A stretch of 64,000 nucleotides of DNA from Saccharibacillus soli (lineage in GTDB: Bacteria > Bacillota > Bacilli > Paenibacillales > Paenibacillaceae), in assembly GCA_002189105.1 (NCBI GenBank), contig NIOB01000008.1:124001-188000 (forward strand). The letters run 5' to 3'. Shown one piece after another: positions 36,803-45,086 of the stretch. Each line of letters opens with the position of its first letter. The stretch's first letter is position 1. A program made the position numbers and the translations under genes. The notes beneath the pieces were generated by a model. That model saw nothing but the letters and a program-made list of their open reading frames with translations, was not told where the DNA came from and ran no database searches.

Positions 36803-39800
36803 TTATCCACGCTGCCCGGTTTCAACGGAAACTTCGTCCGGCCGATATACCGCCGTCAGAACACCAGCCGAATCGGCTGCGAACAATACGGAACGCTCGC
36901 TATCCAGCGTAAACGCATAAGACGCGCCCGTCACCCGGTCGCGCACCCGCACTTCCGTATCCCAGGCATATTCGGATACGAAGACATAGAGGCTGCCGCT
37001 GGCGAATGTCAGCTTGCGGCCATAGACCCCGGCCAGCTCGCCGCCAGCCAGCCACTCCAGATCATCCACCACGCCCGCCTGCTGCGCGGCATAGCGGTAC
37101 AGCTCGGCGATTGGCTCATCGCCTGCTCCCAACTCGACCGGCAGTGGACTCCAGATGACCCGCCCTTTGCCGTTCGGCACGTCGAGTACCTGATCGGCGC
37201 GGCCTTCGGCATCGGCCGGCACTTCCTTGAGCGTCTCGGCGATGCGGCGATTGCCGAAGGAGACCGGCAGCAGCCTGCCGTTAACATCCAGCATCTCTTC
37301 ACGCCTTACATTGTGCAGCGTACGAATCCCCAGCAGCTTGTCTGCGCGGTCGGATTCATGCCAGTAGGCGTCCAGCCCAGCCGGGCCGGTGATGACCAGC
37401 GTGGCCTGCGTGGACTTGGCGATCCGCAGCAGCTTCTTCATCGCGTCCTCGTCCATATTATGTGGACTTGGCAGGAAAATCAGCTTCGCCGGATGTGACT
37501 TGAGCGAATCCAGTCGATATTCCGAGACCGCCCGGAACGGCAGCTTCAGGCCGTAAGTCAGCACGCGCGTCATGCGATTGGTCGCTTCTACGGCAAACGC
37601 CCGATTGGAATAATCATTGGAATAGGGGTAGACCGCTGCCACGTCCTCCAGCTTCCGTCCAACAAACAGATCGCGGATCTCCGCCATAAAGCGGCCAAAA
37701 TCATAAGAGACATCTGCTTCCGGCTTCTCCGTACCATCCGCCCGCAGCGCACCGATATGCGATTCATTGGCATTATCCATATAGAAATTCGTATTCCAGA
37801 TCCACTGAATGGCGCCAGCGCCGCCTGTCGAGAAGGCATACGCATATTTGCGTTCGAGGAAATTCCGCAGCTCAAGCTCGCTGCGCTTGGCCCGACCGTC
37901 CGGCGTCTCCACGTACATGATGCCGGTCTCCTGAATCACGTTGGGCTTGTCCGGTGTCTTGGCGAACACGCCATCCCAGACCAGGCTGTCGTTAAGCCAC
38001 CACGAATGAACCGTGGTGTAATCGACAGCATCTTCATAGAACAGCGGCGACGGACGCTGGGCGCCCAGTGCTTCATCCTGGCCTACCGTTACCAGCTGAT
38101 TCGGAACCAGCTGCTTGATTGAAGCGGTCAGTTCAGCTGCCCAGGCACTGTGCATTTCCACCGAGAACAGCGCATAATCCAGCCAGCGCGTGCCCTTTTT
38201 GCCCTGGTGCATATCCTGAACGTCAAAGTTGATCTCCTCGGCTTCCGGAATAACGGCTGCCTCGAATGACGGAAGCTGCTCCGGCGTCATATTCCAGTGT
38301 TCACGCAGCTGATGAATGGACTCATGCCGCTTCTTGAGCCAGGTGACGAAGGCCGCCCGTTCATATTCATCCCGCATGGAGCGAGGCCCCGCCGAGAAGA
38401 TCTTCGCCGGATCGAACATCGACGGTTCGTTAATCAGATCCCAATCCACATGTGTCGCGCTGGTATGACGGCTGACAATGGAGCGAATGAACCGCTTCTG
38501 CGCCTCCACGCTCTGTGGATCGAGATAGGGATTTCGCCCTTCCCACGTCTCCGGGGTGAAGGAGAAGAAAGTAAAGGTCACATGCAGATTATGCTTGGCC
38601 GCCGTCAGGAAGAAGGCGTCGATTGCCCGCAGCACTTCCTCTGACGGGTATCCGTCCACCTGCATGATATTGCGGTAAGCCGTCCAGATTCCGGTACGAA
38701 TCCAGTTGATGCCGGCTTTCGCCATGGCTGCCATGTCACAATCCCAGACGGCGGCGTTCGGCAGGAACAGAAATTTGCGTGCCACATCCGAGGCCATGTA
38801 AGTCATGCCCACAATCGGCAGTGGACGGCCATCCTGCACAAAATAATCGCGGTTAGCCGAGATCGGACTGCCGGATGCCAGCAGCGCTTCATCGCGTCCC
38901 CAGAAGCCCTGGGTCAACACGCGTACTTCGCCTTCTACCGACCGTGCCGTGCACGTCACCGTATACAGACCTGGCTGAATGTCTACCGGAATCGGGATAT
39001 TCTGCGTTGTCCAGTCCGTTGTCACGATCTGGTTCAGCTTATGCGTGAAGACCGTCTCGCCGTCTGGATCGGCGACGGACAGTTCAAATGTCCAGGTGCC
39101 GGGCGCGGGAGCAGCGACCTCACTGACGGCGGCTTCGCTGGCCGTGTCAACTTCGGAAGTGCTGCCCGAAGTTTGCATGTCGGGCGGGATCTGGCCCTCG
39201 GCGGTTGTTCGGGCGATTCGACCGACCCTGCCGCCTGCGAATAGCTGGGCGGCGGCTTCGCCCTGCCCGGCGAACGCCGGGAGGTCGGCAGGCGCACCTG
39301 CGCGCCGAATGACCTGGGTGCGCAGCGTCAGCCGCGCACGTTCGCCCGGCTCATAGACGGCGCTGTGCGGAGCCAGCGACAGCTCCACCGCTTCGCGCCC
39401 GCAGAACGCCGCCCAGCGGGTGAGCGCATTCAGCCCTTCGCCTTCCGTGAGGAGAGCGTTCAGCGGACGGTTGACGAACACCCAGCGGGAGCCTGCGAAT
39501 GGCCCCCGCACCTGTTCCCACAGCACGGCCGGAGCAGCTACCGGCCGATTCGCTGCATCATACGCCCGCAGCAGGGGCGTAATCTTGGTGCTCATGGTGC
39601 CCGCCGAGCCCATCTGCTCTGGCAGATCGGCGTCGCGGGTCGTATGGGGTACGAGATTCCAGGTGGCGTCATATGCACCGGATGCCCCCACGATGGCGCC
39701 CGTACCATCGCCGCCAACGAACAGTCCTTCGTCGCCGTTCATAATCGGCAGCTCCGGTGCAGCTTCCAGCCGCACCGCACGTCCGCCTTCAACCGGCAGC

Positions 39801-40180
39801 GTCTCATGGATAAACAGCTGCTGATGGTAGCCCGTCTGCTCCGGGCCAATACGCCAGCGTCCGCCTTCCTGACGAACCGGCCGCTTGAACGGCGCTCCGC
39901 CGATACTGAGCAGACCGCCGCCTTTTTTCAAAAAGGCCAAGATTGACGTCCAGGCGCTCTCCGGGAAGTAAGGCGCGTGCAGATTAATCAGTACGCCATT
40001 CCCGTCGGCAAAGCTGTCGGTCAATGTATCGGCCAGATCGGCCGCGCTGGTCACGATGCCATACGCACCGATCTCCTTCAGCCCCGGCAGGGGCCCCGAA
40101 GCCGGAAAGCTTGGATCGCGGAAGAACACCAGCCGCTTATTTGGCGGTTCCACCGCTTTTTTCAGATATTGCCCATTCAC
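36803..40180 (-). CDS. Large clan GH-A glycoside hydrolase with amidotransferase-like domains
   Basis: A 1125-residue cytoplasmic enzyme with no signal peptide. Residues about 1-230 have a class I glutamine-amidotransferase-like fold (LVFFRDPSFPASGPLPGLKEIGAYGIVTS, GNGVLINLHAPYFPESAW, KKGGGLLSIGGAPF). A beta-rich domain follows, then a TIM barrel with acid/base Glu585 (VDWDLINEPSMF) and nucleophile Glu751 (NVIQETGIMY). A further Rossmann-like piece (LIFLPSPHNMDEDAMKKLLRIA) resembles the trimerisation domain of GH42 relatives. The exact GH family is not certain (GH5-, GH42- or GH164-like). With GH38 and GH125 beside it, a beta-mannosidase-type or related exo-activity is plausible (inference). 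The GTG start shares GTGA with the stop of the GH125 gene and has GGAGG seven bases before it. Confidence 0.78.
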   Translation of the reverse strand: MNGQYLKKAVEPPNKRLVFFRDPSFPASGPLPGLKEIGAYGIVTSAADLADTLTDSFADGNGVLINLHAPYFPESAWTSILAFLKKGGGLLSIGGAPFKRPVRQEGGRWRIGPEQTGYHQQLFIHETLPVEGGRAVRLEAAPELPIMNGDEGLFVGGDGTGAIVGASGAYDATWNLVPHTTRDADLPEQMGSAGTMSTKITPLLRAYDAANRPVAAPAVLWEQVRGPFAGSRWVFVNRPLNALLTEGEGLNALTRWAAFCGREAVELSLAPHSAVYEPGERARLTLRTQVIRRAGAPADLPAFAGQGEAAAQLFAGGRVGRIARTTAEGQIPPDMQTSGSTSEVDTASEAAVSEVAAPAPGTWTFELSVADPDGETVFTHKLNQIVTTDWTTQNIPIPVDIQPGLYTVTCTARSVEGEVRVLTQGFWGRDEALLASGSPISANRDYFVQDGRPLPIVGMTYMASDVARKFLFLPNAAVWDCDMAAMAKAGINWIRTGIWTAYRNIMQVDGYPSEEVLRAIDAFFLTAAKHNLHVTFTFFSFTPETWEGRNPYLDPQSVEAQKRFIRSIVSRHTSATHVDWDLINEPSMFDPAKIFSAGPRSMRDEYERAAFVTWLKKRHESIHQLREHWNMTPEQLPSFEAAVIPEAEEINFDVQDMHQGKKGTRWLDYALFSVEMHSAWAAELTASIKQLVPNQLVTVGQDEALGAQRPSPLFYEDAVDYTTVHSWWLNDSLVWDGVFAKTPDKPNVIQETGIMYVETPDGRAKRSELELRNFLERKYAYAFSTGGAGAIQWIWNTNFYMDNANESHIGALRADGTEKPEADVSYDFGRFMAEIRDLFVGRKLEDVAAVYPYSNDYSNRAFAVEATNRMTRVLTYGLKLPFRAVSEYRLDSLKSHPAKLIFLPSPHNMDEDAMKKLLRIAKSTQATLVITGPAGLDAYWHESDRADKLLGIRTLHNVRREEMLDVNGRLLPVSFGNRRIAETLKEVPADAEGRADQVLDVPNGKGRVIWSPLPVELGAGDEPIAELYRYAAQQAGVVDDLEWLAGGELAGVYGRKLTFASGSLYVFVSEYAWDTEVRVRDRVTGASYAFTLDSERSVLFAADSAGVLTAVYRPDEVSVETGQRG

Positions 40181-41496
40181 AAAATGTCCTCCTTCATCGA
40201 CTTGTAGACGAGCTGCGAGAACAGGCTGTTCGACCAGGCGAACCATTTGCGGGTAAAGATCGTTGGATCATCCGCATGGAATCCTTCGTGCATAAAGCCT
40301 GTATCCGCGTCCGTGCTCTCCAACAGTCGGATCATCTCCAGTTTCTCTTCCTTTGTCGTCGCGGTCAATCCCTGCATCGACAGCGCCATATGCCAGATAT
40401 ACTGCGGCGGCGTGTGCGGACTGCCGATTCCCTTGGCTGCCGTGCCCTCGTAATAGAATGGATTTTCCTGGCTTAGTGCAAATCTTCGCGTATTCTGATA
40501 GACCGGATCATTCGCGCCCACATAACCGAGGTACGGAATGGACATCAATCCCGGCGTGCCGGCGTCATCCATCAGACAGTAATTGCCGAAACCATCCGTC
40601 TCATACGCATAGATCGGCCCAAATTCCGGATGGCGGTAGATGCCGTACAGCCGGATGCCCCGGTCGATCTCCTGCGCCAGTTCCCGCAGCTCGCGCACGT
40701 AATCCTGATCGCGGTAGATCCACTCATAGAACTCACTCATCTGACGAAGCGAGACAACGGCGAACATGTTCCCTGGAATATTATAATGGAAATCACACGC
40801 GTCGTCGCTTGAGCGGAATCCCGACCAGACCATCCCCGTATAATTGACCGGCATCCCCAGACCTTTATTTTGCAGCGAATCCTGCTCAATGCCATTGTCC
40901 CGCGTGAAACGATAAGGCGACTGCTCGAAGTGATACTGTTCCGTCCGGAATACCTGAACGATTGCTTCCATCGCCTGGCGGAAGTTCTCGTCGAACACGT
41001 CGGTCAGCCCCGTTTCCTGCCAATACAGATAGGCAAGCCGCACGACGAAGCAGAGCGAATCAATCTCGAACTTGCGCTCCCAGACCCACGGAGACATCTC
41101 GGTGACATCGCCCTTGTTCCAGTGCCAATCATTGGCCGATTCGTTGAAGGCGTTCGCGTAGGGATCAATCAACACATACTGCACATGCCGCTTGATAAGT
41201 CCCCCGATAATCCGCTGCAAGTCTGCATCTTCCCTGGCGAACGGCAGATAATGAATCACCTGTTCTACCGAATCCCGCAGCCAGCTGGCCGGGATGTCGC
41301 CGGTGATGACGAAGGTGGTGCCGTCATTCAGCAGCTTGGTGGTCGTCTGAAGCGTGTTGGGAAAACAGTTCTTGAACAGCTCCAGCAGCTTGGGGCGATG
41401 CGCCAGCTTGATCTCGGCTTCAGTCAATACATCTTGAATCGCTTGGGGAAGCTCCAGTTGGGGCATGGGGATCTTGGGCAGTCTAAATTGTTCCAT
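40177..41496 (-). CDS. GH125 exo-alpha-1,6-mannosidase
   Basis: GH125 enzymes are metal-independent inverting exo-alpha-1,6-mannosidases. This 439-residue cytoplasmic protein has the family hallmarks FVITGDIPASWLRDSVEQVIHYLP, ANDWHWNKGDVTEMSPWVWERKFEIDSL, GMVWSGFRSSDDACDFHYNIPGNMF (general-acid Asp at 231/232) and TGFMHEGFHADDP (base Glu404), and the C-terminal RKWFAWSNSLFSQLV. It sits between a GH38 mannosidase and a clan GH-A hydrolase; the GH38-GH125 pairing is the known set for trimming mannose from N-glycan-type oligosaccharides in Firmicutes. A terminator-like hairpin (41557-41624) lies upstream, so its expression may be lower than that of GH38. The next gene overlaps by four bases. Confidence 0.95.
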   Translation of the reverse strand: MEQFRLPKIPMPQLELPQAIQDVLTEAEIKLAHRPKLLELFKNCFPNTLQTTTKLLNDGTTFVITGDIPASWLRDSVEQVIHYLPFAREDADLQRIIGGLIKRHVQYVLIDPYANAFNESANDWHWNKGDVTEMSPWVWERKFEIDSLCFVVRLAYLYWQETGLTDVFDENFRQAMEAIVQVFRTEQYHFEQSPYRFTRDNGIEQDSLQNKGLGMPVNYTGMVWSGFRSSDDACDFHYNIPGNMFAVVSLRQMSEFYEWIYRDQDYVRELRELAQEIDRGIRLYGIYRHPEFGPIYAYETDGFGNYCLMDDAGTPGLMSIPYLGYVGANDPVYQNTRRFALSQENPFYYEGTAAKGIGSPHTPPQYIWHMALSMQGLTATTKEEKLEMIRLLESTDADTGFMHEGFHADDPTIFTRKWFAWSNSLFSQLVYKSMKEDIL

Positions 41497-41556
41497 ATCA
41501 ATCGCTCCTTCAAATGAATATAAATAAAAACAAGAATACGTTTAGATGTCCTTCCC

Positions 41557-41624
41557 AAAAAAACGGCGCCCCGCTCAAACCGTTACAGCCGTAAATGCGG
41601 CTTTCGGATTTATGCAGGGCGCCG
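41557..41624 (-). terminator. Intra-operon terminator/attenuator between GH38 and GH125 genes
   Basis: On the minus strand an 8-bp GC stem (41617-41624 with 41564-41571) encloses an inner AGCCG/CGGCT hairpin and is followed by seven T residues (complement of 41557-41563). It lies in the 270-base gap between two genes transcribed in the same direction. Confidence 0.75.
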
Positions 41625-41766
41625 GCAGTGTGTATGGGGTGCGGACAACCTCGCTGAAGTGCAGCTTTAGCTGCCGCTCCTGTTCGACATGCTGGTGTGT
41701 TCAGGTGGTGTGGATCAGCACGATTGGCAGCCTGACTCAACCGTATCCGTGCCTATGACGCGTGGT

Positions 41767-44700
41767 TTATGCCCGGATCAGCTTGATTGTCTTGATCTCA
41801 TAAGGGCGGAACGACAGGCTCATGGATGAGCCTTCGATCAGCTCCAGCGCTTCGCCGTCCTCTTCCAGCGCTCCGGAACTTACAGCGCGGGCAAACGGCT
41901 GCTTCCAGTCCAATGTGACCGTCTCTCGACCGCCTTCCGCTTCGTACAGACGTACGATGATACCGCTGCCGTCCTCGGCTGGCTTGACCGTATCGAGGAT
42001 AACATGCCGTCCATCGAATCCAATCAAGGAGGACTCAGCGGGCAGATGACCGGCATGAGCCTCCGTGCGGATGACCGGAATCTTCTGGTTCAGCGCAGCC
42101 GCTGCCTGTACGGTTCCCGCCTCCCTCCAGCCCCCAAGATGCGGATACAGGGAATACGTAAAGTCGTGCTCGCCAATGTCCGCCTGCACATCCGGCCACT
42201 GCGGCGCACGCAGCAGGGACAGACGCATGACGCTGCCGCGAATATCATAGCCATATTTGCAATCGTTCATCAGACTGACGCCGTATCCATGCTCCGACAC
42301 ATCCGCGAAGCGATGTCCGCAGACTTCAAATTGAGCGCGTTCCCAGCTCGTATTGCGATGTGTCGCACGCTCCAGGGAGCCGAACGGAATCTCATAGGTC
42401 GCTTTTTCCGTCAAAATGTCTACCGGGAACGCGACCTTGAGCAGCTTGTGGGCTTCATGCCAGGATACATGCGTCTTGAAGTCGATGCGGCGATCATGCT
42501 TGTAGAAGATGACGTCCTGCTCAATCGTGGACTGATTCAACTGCCAGCGGAAGCGCAGAACGTCGCGTACTCCACCGGAAGTGACCACCCGAGACTCCAG
42601 CAGCTGTGCCCGGCCTGCCGGCTGCTGCTCGAAGCGAGGGTCCACATCCCACGCATCCCACTCTGTCGGACGGTCATGGAAGAACTGGAACACATTTGCA
42701 GCCTGCCCCGGTTGAATCACTTCGCGGTCGGCTTCTCTGTCCAGCAGGGAGACGATCTCGCCTGACTCATTAAAGCGTACGGTATAATACGGCGTCTCCC
42801 AGACTTGCAGGAATCCGTCATGTGCAGGCTGCTTCACAGCCGCTGCTGCTCCCGTCGTCAACTCCTGCGCATCAGCGCCGACTCCAGCACCAGCCGGAAG
42901 CGTCGAATCGACAACTCCAGCTTCGGAACGCAGCCAGATGGTCGTATATCCCAGTGCCGGAATCTGCGGAAGATACACGGTCAATTGGCCGCTCTCGCCC
43001 TCATAATCTGTCTCCAGAGAATTGCCTTCGGCGTCATAGGCTGAATCTCCCGCCGCTTCGTCAATGACAACAGCTGCTGAACGACTCCAGCCCAGACCGT
43101 TGAAAATGACATACGGCGTACCCGGCGCATCTCCTTGTCCCTGCTCCGTGTTGATTCCTGCGATCAGCGCACGCGTGCCGATCTCCAGCGCCTTCTCTCC
43201 TTCGGCAAAGACCTCGGCATATTCCGCATCCGAAGTAGCGTACGTCTCCGTAATGGCTGAACCCGGGATGATGTCATGGAACTGGTTCAGCAGAATCAGC
43301 TTCCAGCCCCTGTGCAGAGACTCCAGCGCTTGTGCATACCCCTCATGAGCGGCTGTTTGATTCGCTGCTTGATTCATTGTATAATTCGCTGCCTCGTTCT
43401 TCGCTTGACCTGCCGCTCCCGCCGCCAGCACATTCCATAACTCCGCTTCGCGGTACAGAATCTCGGCCTTACGGTTCGCCCGTTTGTTGTAGGCGTGCGT
43501 GGTATACGTTCCCCGATGCAGCTCCAGATAGAGATCGCCGCGCCACGATGGCAGATCCGGATTAGACTGGCTGATGCCCTCGAAGAATTCGGTCGCCGTT
43601 CCGTAACGACTGCCTGGCTGTCCAACCATCAGATCGGCGCGGTCGATATATTCCAGCATCTCGCGCGTTACCCCGCCGCCGCCATCGCCGTGTCCATACA
43701 GCAGCATCTGCTCGGCATGTTTGTCCTTTTGCCGGTAAGACTGCCAGTGTTCGTCGATGTCCTTGGGACGTGTATGTTCGTTCACCCCGTGGTTGAGGTA
43801 GGACAATACCGGCGTGCCGTCAATCCCTACCCAGTGGAACAGATCATAAGGGAAAGGATTCGTATCATTCCAGTTCAGCTTGGTCGTCATGAAGTAGTCC
43901 ACGCCGCCATGCTTGAGAATCTGGGGCAGCGACGCGCAGTAACCAAACGTATCCGGCAGCCATTCAATCCTCGAGGTCTTCCCGAATTCTTCCTGGTAAA
44001 AACGCTGTCCGTACAGCATCTGACGCATCAGCGATTCGCCGCTTGGAATATTCAGATCCGGCTCCACCCACATGCCGCCTACCAGTTCCCAGCGCCCTTC
44101 CTTAATCCGCTCCTTGATCCGTTCGTAGAGTTCGGGATCATTGTTTTTCACGAATTCAAACAGCACCGGCTGGCTCTGCGTATACAGATAACCCGGATAC
44201 TCGCGCATCAACGTATCCACACTGGAGAATGTCCGGCTCGCCTTGCGCACCGTCTCCCGCACCGGCCACAGCCAGGCGATGTCAATGTGCGACTGCCCCA
44301 CCATGATCTCCTGACCTTCCGCGTTGTTGCCTCCGATCTCCCGGGTACGGGTTCTCAGCCGTTCTTCAATCGCTGACACCGCCGTGCCGTCCTCAATCTC
44401 TGCATCCTTCAGGTTGATAAAAGCATCCATCGCTGCGTGCAGCGCTTCGATCAGCTTGCTGCGGCGATAATCGCTCTCTGCCAGCAGCACAGCGGAATCG
44501 CGCACGACCGTCACCGTGTACATCAGGCTGCGCACGGGTTCATTCGGCAGAACGATCAGGCTTCGGATGCCCTTGATCGGCGGCTTGATGTTGGCCTGTT
44601 CGTTCAGCGGATCATACGGTTCGGGAATGATGTCGAACATCTCGATCTCCAGCTCCGGCTCGCGGCCGATTGCCTTGAGATCCAGCGTCACATACGTATG

Positions 44701-45009
44701 GTTATCGTCAATGCCCTGATAGGAATGACCGTTTACCCGCAGCAGACCTTCGCCGCCGCTGTCGAAGATCAGCCCCACCGTGTCGGCGTTCCAATCTGCC
44801 GGAAGTGCAAGCTTCGTGCGGAAGAAATACGTAAAGCCATTCTGACTGGGAAAAGGATTCAGCGCCTCCCCCTCGGGATACGGCCTTGCATCCTTATATT
44901 CACCCGGCAGTCCATAGACGGTACGGGTGATGGTCCAACTCTTCAATTCTTCCTGCCGCAGCCATTGTCTCTGGGACAGCTCGCGGATCAATCTTGTCAA
45001 ACGCTGCAT
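41767..45009 (-). CDS. GH38 alpha-mannosidase
   Basis: A retaining, metal-dependent alpha-mannosidase of 1080 residues, cytoplasmic. The zinc-binding motif is MVGQSHIDIAWLWPVRET (His241, Asp243), the nucleophile is Asp353 in IEWLPDTFGYCASLP, and the third metal-ligand region is GHGDGGGGVT. The central helical and C-terminal beta-sandwich domains complete the family plan. The frame is open to a TTG eight codons upstream; the ATG used here has CAGGAGATCCGG before it. It is transcribed 77 bases after the GH3 gene. Bacterial GH38 enzymes usually remove alpha-1,2/1,3-linked mannose, which complements the 1,6-specific GH125 next door. Confidence 0.95.
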   Translation of the reverse strand: MQRLTRLIRELSQRQWLRQEELKSWTITRTVYGLPGEYKDARPYPEGEALNPFPSQNGFTYFFRTKLALPADWNADTVGLIFDSGGEGLLRVNGHSYQGIDDNHTYVTLDLKAIGREPELEIEMFDIIPEPYDPLNEQANIKPPIKGIRSLIVLPNEPVRSLMYTVTVVRDSAVLLAESDYRRSKLIEALHAAMDAFINLKDAEIEDGTAVSAIEERLRTRTREIGGNNAEGQEIMVGQSHIDIAWLWPVRETVRKASRTFSSVDTLMREYPGYLYTQSQPVLFEFVKNNDPELYERIKERIKEGRWELVGGMWVEPDLNIPSGESLMRQMLYGQRFYQEEFGKTSRIEWLPDTFGYCASLPQILKHGGVDYFMTTKLNWNDTNPFPYDLFHWVGIDGTPVLSYLNHGVNEHTRPKDIDEHWQSYRQKDKHAEQMLLYGHGDGGGGVTREMLEYIDRADLMVGQPGSRYGTATEFFEGISQSNPDLPSWRGDLYLELHRGTYTTHAYNKRANRKAEILYREAELWNVLAAGAAGQAKNEAANYTMNQAANQTAAHEGYAQALESLHRGWKLILLNQFHDIIPGSAITETYATSDAEYAEVFAEGEKALEIGTRALIAGINTEQGQGDAPGTPYVIFNGLGWSRSAAVVIDEAAGDSAYDAEGNSLETDYEGESGQLTVYLPQIPALGYTTIWLRSEAGVVDSTLPAGAGVGADAQELTTGAAAAVKQPAHDGFLQVWETPYYTVRFNESGEIVSLLDREADREVIQPGQAANVFQFFHDRPTEWDAWDVDPRFEQQPAGRAQLLESRVVTSGGVRDVLRFRWQLNQSTIEQDVIFYKHDRRIDFKTHVSWHEAHKLLKVAFPVDILTEKATYEIPFGSLERATHRNTSWERAQFEVCGHRFADVSEHGYGVSLMNDCKYGYDIRGSVMRLSLLRAPQWPDVQADIGEHDFTYSLYPHLGGWREAGTVQAAAALNQKIPVIRTEAHAGHLPAESSLIGFDGRHVILDTVKPAEDGSGIIVRLYEAEGGRETVTLDWKQPFARAVSSGALEEDGEALELIEGSSMSLSFRPYEIKTIKLIRA

Positions 45010-45086
45010 CCGGATCTCCTGCCTTTCCTGCAATTGGACTTGTTGATGTCGCTTGTTAATGTGATTAAAAGACTTCTATTAAAAAT

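Noticed and set aside
41510-41740. Short minus-strand open frame in the GH38-GH125 gap
   Set aside because: It spans the terminator hairpin, lacks a ribosome binding site and resembles nothing.
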